The notes: a model not told the origin generated them from the sequence alone. Counted from the first letter of the stretch, positions 41,799-50,660 are shown. The stretch is 64,000 bases of DNA from Rhodococcus opacus (GCF_012396235.1 NZ_JAAXPA010000002.1:62001-126000); one strand, 5' to 3'. Translations and numbers: made by a program.

Positions 41799-42698
41799 GT
41801 GAGCGCGCGTCGTGTTGTTCGAAGGCTGACCATGGTCGGACTGGCGCTGGCCTTCTTGTCCGGGCTCGGCTGGGTCACCGTCTCGGTGTTCCCGTCCGAC
41901 GCCTCCGCCGACCCCCAGTACCATGACTGCGCCAACAGTCGATGCGACGACGGTTCCTCGGAGTCTTCCGGCGGCGGCAAGCCCCGGCATCCTCATCCGC
42001 CGTGCGAGAGTCGCCGCGGCTGCGGTGGCGGAGAGCCCAGCGAGACACGGGAACCCAGCGAGACCGCGAACCCAAGTGATACGGCCGAGCCCAGCGAGAC
42101 GGCCGAGCCGTCCGAGACCACGGAACCGTCCGCCACCGCCGAACCCACGGAGACGTCGACTCCTTCGACGTCACGGGTCGTGGTCGCTCCGCCCCCTCCG
42201 TTCAAGTTGCCACCCGTGGCCGAACCGGACATCGCGCGCCCGGACACGTCCGGGGACGACGATTCCGGAAACGACGCGGGTCCCGATGCTGCCGCCCCGG
42301 GATCCGAGGATCCTGCCGCACCTCCGGCGTCCGGGGGAGCGCCGGCCGGAGGTTCCGGGTCCGGTTCCGGAGCCGCTGCGGCAGCCCCGGGTGCGAGCGG
42401 TCCCGCGGATTCCGCACCCCAGGATCGCCCTGCCGGCGAGACCCCGAGCAGCGGCGGACCGTCGCCCGCCGCGGGGGCACCGGCCCAGGACGATCCGGCC
42501 GCCGCGCCGCCGGGAATGGTTCCGGTGGTCCACAGTGAGCCGTTGCCTGCGATCACCGTTCTCGGTGGGGTCGGCGTGCTGCTGTGCTGCGCCGGCGGGG
42601 CAGGTGCGCTGACCTTCAAGGGTGCTCGCGCACAGCAGGCGCGCATCGCGGCCGCGCGGGCGGAATTCTTCCCGTCCGCTTCGAGTGGAGGGATGTAG
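41799..42698 (+). CDS. Exported repeat-rich cell-envelope protein, unknown
   Basis: 299 aa. Signal/anchor helix 10-31 (TMVGLALAFLSGLGWVTVSV), a Cys/His region (YHDCANSRCDDG, HPHPPCESRRGCGGG), eight hexads of the form (A)EPSET at 78-125, a long Pro/Ala/Gly/Asp-rich stretch (about 128-245), then a second TM helix (about 251-272, ITVLGGVGVLLCCAGGAGAL) and a short basic tail. The layout is of a protein spanning the cell wall with a C-terminal anchor. GTG 41799 follows GAGGGGGG. Two bases before the ImmA-like gene, hence one operon. Function unknown. Confidence 0.75.
   Translation: MSARRVVRRLTMVGLALAFLSGLGWVTVSVFPSDASADPQYHDCANSRCDDGSSESSGGGKPRHPHPPCESRRGCGGGEPSETREPSETANPSDTAEPSETAEPSETTEPSATAEPTETSTPSTSRVVVAPPPPFKLPPVAEPDIARPDTSGDDDSGNDAGPDAAAPGSEDPAAPPASGGAPAGGSGSGSGAAAAAPGASGPADSAPQDRPAGETPSSGGPSPAAGAPAQDDPAAAPPGMVPVVHSEPLPAITVLGGVGVLLCCAGGAGALTFKGARAQQARIAAARAEFFPSASSGGM
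42030..42173 (+). repeat. Eight tandem 18-bp units encoding hexapeptide repeats
   Basis: Codons 78-125 of the envelope protein read GEPSET, REPSET, ANPSDT, AEPSET, AEPSET, TEPSAT, AEPTET, STPSTS. Such arrays often vary in copy number between strains and make extended, possibly glycosylated stalks. Confidence 0.8.
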
Positions 42699-42700
42699 TC

Positions 42701-43201
42701 GTGGGGGCGAACAGATCTCATCGTCGGGTCGCGGCGGCCGTGGACGCGGTGTGTGACGCGGCGGCCCGGGCCGAAGCGGTGTCACTCCGGCACGTGGTGG
42801 ACGCGGTGGCCCGCGAACGGCAGCGTCCCATCGAACTCGATTTCACGAAGCCGATGGCGCCCGGTGTGTGCGGCCAGAGGCGCGCGTACCCGGACCGGGA
42901 CGTGATCGTGCTGGCGCCGGGCTTGCCGGACCTCGACCGCACGCTTGCGCATGAGCTGGGTCACATCGTGTTTCGGCACGAAGGAGCCGAGATCGTTACC
43001 GCGACGCTCGAAGCCGGGGACGATCTGATCGCCTACATGCTCAGCCAGCGGTCGCGACGGCGGGAAGACGAGCAGCCGTCCGACGAGGTGGCCGAGTGGG
43101 AGGCCGAGACGTTCGCGTCGATGCTGCTCATCCGGTTGAACACGATGCAGGGGCGCGGAACTCCCGTGTCCGTGCTCCGCTACGACGAGGCGATCGGCTG
43201 A
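42701..43201 (+). CDS. ImmA/IrrE-type metallopeptidase
   Basis: 166 aa. Zinc motif HELGH (84-88) in RTLAHELGHIVFRHEG, with the downstream Glu region EVAEWEAETFASMLLIRL providing a third ligand, the pattern of ImmA/IrrE (DUF955) peptidases that cut repressors. GTG 42701 has GGAGG ten bases upstream and lies two bases after the envelope-protein stop. The gene shares one base (TGATG) with the 7-TM gene downstream. ImmA-type enzymes usually act on an HTH repressor; the nearest one is the EspR-like protein at 45780-46196 on the other strand. Confidence 0.85.
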   Translation: MGANRSHRRVAAAVDAVCDAAARAEAVSLRHVVDAVARERQRPIELDFTKPMAPGVCGQRRAYPDRDVIVLAPGLPDLDRTLAHELGHIVFRHEGAEIVTATLEAGDDLIAYMLSQRSRRREDEQPSDEVAEWEAETFASMLLIRLNTMQGRGTPVSVLRYDEAIG

Positions 43202-44214
43202 TGGGCTGGCTGGTTGCGCTCGTCGTCTGGACGGCCGCGGGTGCCCGGATCGGCCGGGTCGCCGCGCGTCAGCCGACGCCGCTGCGCGTGGCGATGGTGG
43301 TGGCGGTGTCCAGCGCGGCCCTTGCGTCCACGTTGGCCGTTCCGGACGTCGCCGGGCGCCTCGACACCGTGGCCTCGGATGTCGGGCTGTCGGAGATCAT
43401 CCTCGAACTGGCGTGGACGTTGTTCGCCGCCGCGAGCGCGGTCGGCGCGATCTCCGTGTGGCCGATACTCCCGCGTCCTGCGCTGCGTGCCGTCGCCGTG
43501 ATCGTCTACACCGTGGCTATCGTGCTCGGAATCGGGCTTGCCGGTGGATATCCCGTTCCTGCGCTGGTGTTCATCGTGATCGCGCTGACCGCGGTGGTCG
43601 TGACCGGAGTCCGGCACGTCGCGTGGACACCGCTCGGCCGCGGAATCTCACTGATCGTGGTCGGATCGGCGATCGTCCTGGCTGCGGCGGTCGTCGGACT
43701 GGTGCGTGAGGTGTCGGGCGAGACGTGGGCCGTCGGCTCCTCGCCGGCGTACACCGTCGCGGCCGTGATCGTCTCGGTCGGCACCGTCTGGGTGCTCGTC
43801 GAAACCTGGTTCCGCGCACGCCAGGACCTGCGCCGCATGAACACACTGCATTCGGTGCTCGTTTCACGGTTCCCTGAAGTGGTCGAGGGCGACGGCAAGG
43901 GGAGCACGACCGTCCTCCGCGCCTCCGACGCTGTCGCACACGTCATGGATGCGCTGTACCTGCAGGCGGGCGCGGGCATGCTCGACACGGACGAACAGGA
44001 CCTGCCGGAATCGACCGCCGAACGCGCCCGGATTCTCGCCGGCTGGATCGACGACCCGGTCGCCTCCGACGTCCTCGACACCGAGTGGATCGCGCCGCCC
44101 CAGGGCATGTCGCCGCGCCGATGGGTGCTCGATCTCGCGGACGCGTACGCCGACTTCCGGAAGTCGGCCCCGGTTCCCGTGAAGGCGGACACCGCCGAAT
44201 CGTCTGCGGAATAG
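43201..44214 (+). CDS. Seven-TM membrane protein with cytoplasmic C-terminal domain
   Basis: 337 aa. Seven hydrophobic helices between residues 1 and 208, then a roughly 120-residue soluble part starting after ARQDLRRMNTLHSVLVSRFP, with AERARILAGWIDDPVASDV and MSPRRWVLDLADAYADFR. The architecture recalls the MAB_1171c putative transporter family often found beside ImmA/IrrE genes, but I am unsure. Translation is coupled to the ImmA-like gene. It could sense a signal at the membrane and control the peptidase; this is speculation. Confidence 0.72.
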   Translation: MGWLVALVVWTAAGARIGRVAARQPTPLRVAMVVAVSSAALASTLAVPDVAGRLDTVASDVGLSEIILELAWTLFAAASAVGAISVWPILPRPALRAVAVIVYTVAIVLGIGLAGGYPVPALVFIVIALTAVVVTGVRHVAWTPLGRGISLIVVGSAIVLAAAVVGLVREVSGETWAVGSSPAYTVAAVIVSVGTVWVLVETWFRARQDLRRMNTLHSVLVSRFPEVVEGDGKGSTTVLRASDAVAHVMDALYLQAGAGMLDTDEQDLPESTAERARILAGWIDDPVASDVLDTEWIAPPQGMSPRRWVLDLADAYADFRKSAPVPVKADTAESSAE

Positions 44215-44228
44215 CCTTCAGCCGCCGG

Positions 44229-45647
44229 TCAGTCCGGTGAACCGGTGACGAGCCACCCGCAGGGCGAGGCGAGATCTTCGGCCTCCGGCGGTCCCATGGA
44301 TCCCGCAGGGTACGGCTTGGCCGGGGGAGGGTCACGCAGCAGCGCGTCGGCGACGGTCCAGACGTGCGCCAAGCCGTCGGGGCGGGTGAACAGTGACCGG
44401 TCGCCGTGCAGGACGTCGAGGATGAGTCGCGAATACGGTGCGAGGGCGTGGGCGAGCGGTACCGTGTCGAGCGGCAGGCCCAGGTGGCCCACCGACAGTG
44501 TGTCGTCGGGTCCGGGTTCCTTGACGACCATGGAGATGTCGATCTCGCCGTCCCCGGACAGATCGAACGTCAGGACGGCGCCGTCCGGCGGAATGTCCGA
44601 GAGCGGTCCTCGAGGACTGCGGAAGACGAGGCTGACCCGTTGTCGGCTGACGCCCAGCATCTTTCCGGTCCGGAGGAGGAACGGCACCCCACGCCAGCGG
44701 TCCGTGTCGACCCACAACCGTGCGGCGACGAACGTCTCCGTCGTCGAATCGTCTGCGACACCGTGAACGTCGCGGTACCCCTCGTACTGGCCGAGCACCA
44801 CGTCGGCCGTGTCGAGCGGACGGAACGCCCCGATCACGGTTTCCCGGGCGGATTGGAGATCGTCGGCGCCCAACGTCTCCGGCGGCTCCATCGCGATCTC
44901 GGCGGCGACCTGGAACAGGTGCGTCACCAGCATGTCCAGGACGGCACCGGTGGCGTCGTAGAACCGGGCGCGGTCGTCGATGTCGAGTGTCTCGGGCACG
45001 TCGATCTGTACCTGCTCGACGTGTTCCCGGTTCCAGACGCCCTCGATCAGCCCGTTCGCGAAGCGCAGGATGTGCAGATTCTGGGTGCTCTCCTTGCCGA
45101 GGAAATGATCGATTCGATAGATCTGCTTCTCGTCGAGGACGTGGTGCACGGCTTCGTCGAGTTCGGTGAACGCCTCGTGCGACGTCCCGAACGGTTTCTC
45201 GTACACGACGCGTGCGCCACGGGCCAGGTCGTGAGCGCCGAGCGCGCGGGTGGTCTCGGCGAACGTGCTGGGTGGCAGGGCCAGGTAGTGAACCAACTGC
45301 GCGTCTGCCGCGTCGAGGTCGTCCCGCGCCTGCCGAACGGCTGCGGGGAGCGTTCCCGGGTTGTCCGGGGTGAAACCGCCGCCCGCGAATCTCAGCCGCC
45401 GGGCGAACGTCTCCCAGTCTGTGTCGTCGTGCGGCACTCCGAATTGGTTCACGACGTCGCGCACGTGGTCGCGGAACTGATCGTCGGAGACGTTGCCCCG
45501 GCCGGTGCCGATCAGCATCCACTCGGAGTTCAAGAGCCCTGACCGAGCGAGCTGGAAGAACGCGGGGAGGACCATGCGTTTGGACAGGTCCCCGGTGGCA
45601 CCGAAGAGCACGAAGATCGTGGGACCGAGCTGCGGTCTGTCAACCAT
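44229..45647 (-). CDS. zwf: Glucose-6-phosphate 1-dehydrogenase
   Basis: 472 aa. NADP-dependent first step of the oxidative pentose phosphate pathway. N-terminal FGATGDLSKRMVLPAFFQLA nucleotide-binding loop, EKPFGTSHEAF, the catalytic RIDHFLGKE motif, and the substrate-binding region RVSLVFRSPRGPL. ATG 45647 has GGAG upstream; the open frame to 45767 has no such support. Convergent with the membrane-protein operon. NADPH from this enzyme would serve lipid synthesis. Confidence 0.94.
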   Translation of the reverse strand: MVDRPQLGPTIFVLFGATGDLSKRMVLPAFFQLARSGLLNSEWMLIGTGRGNVSDDQFRDHVRDVVNQFGVPHDDTDWETFARRLRFAGGGFTPDNPGTLPAAVRQARDDLDAADAQLVHYLALPPSTFAETTRALGAHDLARGARVVYEKPFGTSHEAFTELDEAVHHVLDEKQIYRIDHFLGKESTQNLHILRFANGLIEGVWNREHVEQVQIDVPETLDIDDRARFYDATGAVLDMLVTHLFQVAAEIAMEPPETLGADDLQSARETVIGAFRPLDTADVVLGQYEGYRDVHGVADDSTTETFVAARLWVDTDRWRGVPFLLRTGKMLGVSRQRVSLVFRSPRGPLSDIPPDGAVLTFDLSGDGEIDISMVVKEPGPDDTLSVGHLGLPLDTVPLAHALAPYSRLILDVLHGDRSLFTRPDGLAHVWTVADALLRDPPPAKPYPAGSMGPPEAEDLASPCGWLVTGSPD

Positions 45648-45779
45648 TGCTCCATCATGCGCCACGTGGGCACACCGGGCAGGGCATTCCGGCGGTGTCG
45701 TCGGGTGCGTTAGGTGACTTCTACCCGGACGTCGGGAGCGACCTGCGGCGAACTCGTTGCTGCCCAACGACTCCGGTGA

Positions 45780-46196
45780 TCAGCGGGACGCGTCCGGTGG
45801 GACCTCCGGCAACCCCTCGCTGGCGCGGAGTTTCTCGGCCATCGTGGTGAGCAGGTTCTGCGACTCTTCGGAGAGGTCGAACGCGCGGCTGGAGAGCTTG
45901 CGAAGTCCGTATCCCTGGAGTTGAGAGAGAAGCTCGAGATCGTGATCGATCTTCGCGGCGTAGATGTCGTTGAAGAAGTAGTCGGGCTTCACCTTGAAGA
46001 AGCGGGCGAACGCCGCGACCGTCTCGTCGGAGGGGTTGGTTCGTTGTCCCGACCGGAGCTGGGAGATGTAGGGCTTCGAGATCTGGTGTCCGTCTGCGAT
46101 GAGTGCCGCCGCGACCTCGGCGTTGGTATGCGGTTTACGTCCCGGAGGGTGGACCGTGTCGAAGAGCTTGTTCAACCGCGCAGCAAAATCTGCCAT
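45780..46196 (-). CDS. EspR-like XRE-type DNA-binding protein
   Basis: 138 aa. N-terminal HTH_XRE domain (7-80): FAARLNKLFDTVHPPGRKPH, then ISKPYISQLRSGQRTNPSDE and VAAFARFFKVKPDYFFND. The pattern and the helical C-terminal dimerisation part (LSQLQGYGLRKLSSRAFDLS) match mycobacterial EspR, a nucleoid-associated regulator known for espACD and cell-wall genes. No ESX gene is present here. ATG 46196 gives the EspR-like N-terminus. It could be the repressor cut by the nearby ImmA-like peptidase, though EspR itself is not known to be so regulated. Confidence 0.84.
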   Translation of the reverse strand: MADFAARLNKLFDTVHPPGRKPHTNAEVAAALIADGHQISKPYISQLRSGQRTNPSDETVAAFARFFKVKPDYFFNDIYAAKIDHDLELLSQLQGYGLRKLSSRAFDLSEESQNLLTTMAEKLRASEGLPEVPPDASR

Positions 46197-46828
46197 TGTG
46201 AGCCGCCGGGTCCTCTCTCGTGCGGGCGTCAGTCGTGTGAACGACACCGTACCACGATGATAACCGATTGATAACTCACGGACATAGAGGCAAAACGTCG
46301 TCCGCGGACTCTGTGCTTATCTCATATATGTTTCAACGATCGCCTGTTCGTCGCTCGCGGATCGCCGACATTTCGGGAGCCCTCTGTGCTCGTCACGCAC
46401 GCACTACCGTTGAAAGTTCAAGAGAGGCGCGGAGGTGTGGTGACTGGAGCCCGAGGGGCCGGTTGTGGTTGCCGGGCCGATTGTGTGGTTGCTCTTTCAA
46501 TCACTGAGAGTTAGCTGGAAACGTCGCAGGGGTGTGCGCCGTGAGGCTGCCCGGTTAATATCCCCAGTTCAGGGCCACTGTGTTGCGTTGCGCATCGCAA
46601 CGTGGAGAGGTCGCTCGCGGCCCGCGGGGCCTCGTGAACACTACTGTGAAGTTGTGGCATCCGCGCGGGCGCCAGGCCGCGCGCCCCCGGATCCGCGTCA
46701 CGGCCGCCGCGTGCTCTTCGCGGGTTCGCGCCGCCTGGTTGGACGAGTGTCCAGCTCAGCCGGGGTTTTGCCGCTCCGGTGCGCCCCCGAGTCTGGCCAA
46801 ATCTGAAGCCGACGGGGATGATTGTGAT
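46197..46828. other. 632-bp region without a convincing gene
   Basis: Holds the upstream region of the EspR-like gene: AT-rich TGATAACCGATTGATAACTC at 46257-46277 with a repeated GATAAC, and CTCATATATG further on. An imperfect 20-bp palindrome GTTGCGTTGCGCATCGCAAC is at 46582-46601. Open frames here have unusual composition and no supporting ribosome sites, so I call none. Confidence 0.4.
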
Positions 46829-46984
46829 ATGGAACACAGAATGAGTGACGCCGAGCTTCGGAAGGCGATTCGAGTTCTGCGCGAGCGCGCCGACGACGCC
46901 CGGCACCGAGGAAACGACGACGACGCCAACGGAATCGAGAGGACGATTCGTACCTATCAGGAAGAAATGACCCAGCGGTTGTGA
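46829..46984 (+). CDS. Small charged helical protein
   Basis: 51 aa from ATG 46829 (or 48 from an in-frame ATG at 46841): MSDAELRKAIRVLRERADDA, then NDDDANGIERTIRTYQEEMT. Almost all charged and helix-forming, like short coiled-coil proteins in actinobacteria. GGGGAT lies upstream and a hairpin terminator follows the stop at once, which supports a real gene. Function unknown. Confidence 0.6.
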   Translation: MEHRMSDAELRKAIRVLRERADDARHRGNDDDANGIERTIRTYQEEMTQRL

Positions 46985-46991
46985 ACCGTCA

Positions 46992-47018
46992 CGAACCGGC
47001 CCGGAGAGGGCCGGTTCG
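46992..47018 (+). terminator. Terminator after the small helical protein
   Basis: 11-bp perfect arms CGAACCGGCCC/GGGCCGGTTCG around GGAGA, followed by CGTTTCCT. Confidence 0.72.
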
Positions 47019-47122
47019 CGTTTCCTCGGGAAAGGCACCGCTGCGGTTGCGTGCGCGCAATCAGATTGCGTGCGTAGACTTCCAGCCGACACGGATCGGT
47101 GACGACGGGGGCGCGCACGGCT

Positions 47123-47962
47123 ATGGCGATCAAGACGCTGGACGGCAAGAAGTGCCTGATCACGGGTGCAGGTAGCGGGATCGGGCAGGCGACCGCCCTG
47201 GCGGCCGCGGCGGAGGGCGCCGAACTCTTCCTCACCGACATCAACGAGGTCGGCCTGGCGCAGACGGTCGAACAAGTCGGCAGCCGCGGGGGCACCGTCA
47301 GTTTCTCGCGTGCCCTCGACGTGTCCGACTACGACGCCGTCGCCGCATTCGCCGCCGATGTCCACGATCAGTTCGGCAGCCTCGACGTCGTCATGAACGT
47401 CGCCGGTATCTCCGCGTGGGGGACCGTCGAGAATCTCGAACACCGCCACTGGAAGTCCATGGTGGACGTCAACCTGATGGGTCCGATCCACATCATCGAG
47501 AGCTTCCTGCCCCCGATGGTGCGGGCGGGACGCGGCGGTCACCTGGTCAACGTCTCTTCTGCCGCCGGCTTGCTGGCGCTGCCGTGGCATGCCGCCTACA
47601 GCGCAAGCAAATTCGGGCTCCGCGGAGTGTCCGAGGTTCTGCGGTTCGATCTCAAACGGCACGGCATCGGTGTGAGCCTCGTTGTTCCCGGCGCGGTCAA
47701 GACGCCGCTGGTGGGCACGGTCGAGATCGCCGGGGTCGATCGCGACGACCCGCGCATCCAGAAGGCGATCCATCGCTTCGAGAAGCGGGCCGTCACGCCC
47801 GAGAAGGTCGCGTCCTGCATCATCGCCGGCATCAAGAAGGACCGGTACCTGGTGTACACGTCGCCGGACATCCGGTTCGGCTACTGGTGGGCGCGCAAGT
47901 TCTCGCCGCCGTACGACTTCGTGATGCAGCGGGCGAACGACCAGTTCAGCAAGTTCCTGTAG
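47123..47962 (+). CDS. Short-chain dehydrogenase/reductase
   Basis: 279 aa, classical SDR. NAD(P) loop TGAGSGIGQA, NVAGIS (NNAG position), catalytic Ser in VNVSSAAGLL and Tyr-Lys in YSASK. An Asp (LTDIN) at the end of strand 2 favours NAD(H). The C-terminal part (FGYWWARKFSPPYDFVMQRA) is extended as in relatives acting on long or hydrophobic alcohols. ATG 47123 chosen as start of the homologous region. Convergent with and adjoining the ABC exporter gene. Substrate not known. Confidence 0.88.
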   Translation: MAIKTLDGKKCLITGAGSGIGQATALAAAAEGAELFLTDINEVGLAQTVEQVGSRGGTVSFSRALDVSDYDAVAAFAADVHDQFGSLDVVMNVAGISAWGTVENLEHRHWKSMVDVNLMGPIHIIESFLPPMVRAGRGGHLVNVSSAAGLLALPWHAAYSASKFGLRGVSEVLRFDLKRHGIGVSLVVPGAVKTPLVGTVEIAGVDRDDPRIQKAIHRFEKRAVTPEKVASCIIAGIKKDRYLVYTSPDIRFGYWWARKFSPPYDFVMQRANDQFSKFL

Positions 47963-47965
47963 GAG

Positions 47966-50011
47966 CTAGAACTCTCCGCCTGGGACCGGGGCGCTCGGGG
48001 CCAGTACCGTCCCGTCGGTGAATCGGACGCCGTCGGTGCACCGGCACTCGACCTGTCCGCCACCGAACTGCTCGGCGTGCAGTCGCGCGTACAACCCTTG
48101 TCGTGCAAGGAGTTCGGTGTGCGTGCCGCGCTCGATGAGCGTTCCCTCGTCGATCACGAAGATCACGTCGGCGTGCTGAATGGTCGACAGCCGGTGGGCG
48201 ATCGCAAGGGTGGTGCGTCCGCGCATCACCTCACCGAGAGCGCGCTGGACGAGGCGCTCGGAGACCGTGTCGAGCGCGGACGTCGCCTCGTCGAGGATCA
48301 GTACGCGGGGGTTCTTCAGCAGCACCCGCGCGATGGCCAATCGCTGCTTCTCGCCACCGGACAGGCGAAATCCTCTTTCGCCCACCAGGGTGTCGTATCC
48401 GTCGTCGAATCCGAGGATGCGGTCGTGAATGTTGGCGGCCTCGGCGGCGGCCTCCAGTTCGGCATCGGTCGCGTCCGGTTTGGCATATCGAAGGTTGTCG
48501 GCGATCGAGGCGTGGAACAGATACGGGTCCTGGGTGACCATTCCGACCGCCTCGGAGAGCGAGCTCATGGTCAGGTCGCGCACGTCGTAGCCGTCGACCC
48601 GGACGGCGCCACTGTCGACCTCGTACAGGCGCGGCACGAGGTAGCAGAGCGTGGTCTTGCCTGCGCCGGACGGACCGACGAAGGCGGCGAGCTGACCCGG
48701 CTCGATCTCCAGGGACGTGCCCGCGACCGCCCAGCGCCGGCTGCGACGTTCCGCCGGTTCGGTTTCGGGCGCCGCCGCGGCCGGGAACCGCGGCGCGACG
48801 GTCGCGACGCCGCGCATGCCGCCCCCACCGCCGCGACCCAGACTGCGCAGCGCCACCGGGTCGGGATCTGCGGTGGCCAGCCGGACGGGCGCGGGATACG
48901 CGAAGTACACGTCGTCCAACTCCACCCGGCCGGGGGAGTCCGCAGGCAACTCGACGGCGTCCGGGCGGTTCACGATCGCGGGCTGCAGGTCGAGGTACTC
49001 GAAGATGCGGCGGAACAACGCCATCGATGTCTGGACGTCGAGGGTCACCCGCATCAGCGAGACCAACGGTTGCAACAATCTGGCCTGCAGGGTCGAGAAC
49101 GCGACGAGTGTGCCCGCCGAGAGAGCCGCGGAACCGCCGCTGACGAGATACCCCGCCAGCAGGTAGACGAGAGCGGGCGTGATCGCCATGAACGAAGAGA
49201 CGACGGCGAAGAAGCCCTGACCCGTCATGGCCTGCCGCACCTGAAGCTCGGTCTGCCGCGCGTTCTCGGTCCGATACCGGTCGAGTTCGGTGTCGGCCTG
49301 GTTGAACACCTTCGTCAGCAGCACACCCGAGACGCTCAGCGCTTCCTCGGTAATGGCGGTCATGTCCGACAACGACTCCTGCGTCTTGCGCGCCAGAACG
49401 CGTCGCCGGGCGCCGACCCGCCGCTGCAGGTAGACGAAGCCGGGAAGCAGTGCGACGGCGAGAAGCGTCAGCTGCCACGACAGCAGCAGCATCGCGATGA
49501 GGGACGCCGTGACGGTGACGACGTTCGACAGGATGCTCGACGCCGTGGACGTGAGAACCGACCGCACCCCACCGACGTCGTTGGCCAGCCGCGATTGGAT
49601 CGAGCCCGTCTTGGTGGACGTGAAGAACGCCAGTTCCATCGTCTCGAGGTGGGCGAACAGACGCTCCCGGAGATCCGCCATCGACAGGTTGCCGACCTTG
49701 GTGGTGAGGTAACTCTGGCCGACGCCGATCAACGAACCCGCGAGCGTCACCGCGATCATGGTCACGACCAGCCACAGCAGCAGTGTCAGCTGGACACCGC
49801 TGCCGTCGGTGGGGAACAGTGCACGGTCGAACACCGCCTTCGTGAGGAAGGGATTCACGATGCCGAGCAGTGATGAGACGACGATGGCGGCCGCGACGAG
49901 CACCAGCCACCCGCGGTACGGACGCAGGAGCGCCCAGATGCGGGGGAGCAGCGAAGGCTCGGCGGGTGCCTCCGAAGCCTGCTGTGTGGATGTGGGACCG
50001 GTCGCGGGCAT
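47966..50011 (-). CDS. ABC exporter half-transporter (TMD-NBD fusion) with linker insertion
   Basis: 681 aa. Six-helix ABC exporter TM domain (about 35-330) and one nucleotide-binding domain: Walker A GPSGAGKTT (446-454), Q-loop TQDP, signature LSGGEKQ (550-556), Walker B VLILDEAT (570-577), H-loop H606. Probably a homodimer exporting lipid or drug. Odd: about 55 residues (374-428, with LGRGGGGGMRGV and PAAAAPETEPAERRSRR) stand between the A-loop Tyr372 and Walker A, where relatives have about 20. A Cys pair near the end (VECRCTDG) is also unusual. ATG 50011. Confidence 0.9.
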   Translation of the reverse strand: MPATGPTSTQQASEAPAEPSLLPRIWALLRPYRGWLVLVAAAIVVSSLLGIVNPFLTKAVFDRALFPTDGSGVQLTLLLWLVVTMIAVTLAGSLIGVGQSYLTTKVGNLSMADLRERLFAHLETMELAFFTSTKTGSIQSRLANDVGGVRSVLTSTASSILSNVVTVTASLIAMLLLSWQLTLLAVALLPGFVYLQRRVGARRRVLARKTQESLSDMTAITEEALSVSGVLLTKVFNQADTELDRYRTENARQTELQVRQAMTGQGFFAVVSSFMAITPALVYLLAGYLVSGGSAALSAGTLVAFSTLQARLLQPLVSLMRVTLDVQTSMALFRRIFEYLDLQPAIVNRPDAVELPADSPGRVELDDVYFAYPAPVRLATADPDPVALRSLGRGGGGGMRGVATVAPRFPAAAAPETEPAERRSRRWAVAGTSLEIEPGQLAAFVGPSGAGKTTLCYLVPRLYEVDSGAVRVDGYDVRDLTMSSLSEAVGMVTQDPYLFHASIADNLRYAKPDATDAELEAAAEAANIHDRILGFDDGYDTLVGERGFRLSGGEKQRLAIARVLLKNPRVLILDEATSALDTVSERLVQRALGEVMRGRTTLAIAHRLSTIQHADVIFVIDEGTLIERGTHTELLARQGLYARLHAEQFGGGQVECRCTDGVRFTDGTVLAPSAPVPGGEF

Positions 50012-50087
50012 CTCCCCATCGTGCCCATCCCCCGCAGTCCTGGCGAGCCGATTCGACGCGGCCCGTCCTGATGCTCCGGTCCGGTGG

Positions 50088-50583
50088 TTACGGTAGGTCC
50101 CCCTGCTCGGGGATGCCGAGTTCGTCTCGCACCGCGGAGAGGAAGTCGTCCTGGGCGCTCATCCCGGCCTGGAAGTGGTCGGCGAACTGTTGTTGGCGGG
50201 TGGACAGGGTGTCCGCCGACACGACGTCATCCGTCGCGAAGTCGGTGCTCAGCCAGCCGATGGTCTCGGATCCAGCCAGATACTCGACCACCATTCGCCG
50301 TGCCGATTTCACGACCGGTTCGGATCCGATCAACTCCACCGTGGTGAACTTCGAGACGAGGACGATGTTCTGTTGCGGTAGCGGACGGAGGACGTCGGTT
50401 CGACGATTGGTTCACCGTCGCCTCCACCTGATTCGACGTGTTCAGCAAGGTGAACACGCCTCCGCACACGGAACCGATCAGGGTGCCGACGACGGCCATG
50501 GAGGCCACGAGCATGCTGAGCCGAAACTCGTGGCGCCGCCCGTCCATTCGATCGACAGTTGTGACGCCGTCACGCTCGCTCAT
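50088..50583 (-). pseudogene. Frameshifted gene for a single-TM membrane protein
   Basis: From ATG 50583 (GGGAGCAGG upstream) the frame reads MSERDGVTTVDRMDGRRHEF, a TM helix (LSMLVASMAVVGTLIGSVCG), then NTSNQVEATVNQSSNRR and soon nonsense. Near 50390-50410 the neighbouring frame picks up with TDVLRPLPQQNIVLVSKFTT and continues sensibly (VVEYLAGSETIGWLSTDFAT) to a stop at 50088. One base change restores a single protein of about 165 residues. So it is a frameshift mutation, a sequencing error, or less likely programmed shifting. Protein family not recognised. Confidence 0.7.
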
Positions 50584-50660
50584 CGTCCTGCTCCCTTCGA
50601 CACACCACCGGGTTTCCTCCGACTTTCCCGTACGGTCGGCGTCTCGTCGCGCGTAGTCGA

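Noticed and set aside
41165-44214. Integrated island using tRNA-Ala as attachment site
   Set aside because: No integrase gene and no second copy of the tRNA 3' end was seen downstream in the window, so position next to a tRNA is only suggestive.
46465-46806. 113-codon plus-strand frame in the gap after the EspR-like gene
   Set aside because: Non-ATG start, no ribosome site, Arg/Gly/Pro-rich with no recognisable domain.
50390-50410. Programmed ribosomal frameshift in the TM-protein gene
   Set aside because: No clear slippery sequence or following stem was seen at the junction; mutation or sequencing error is simpler.
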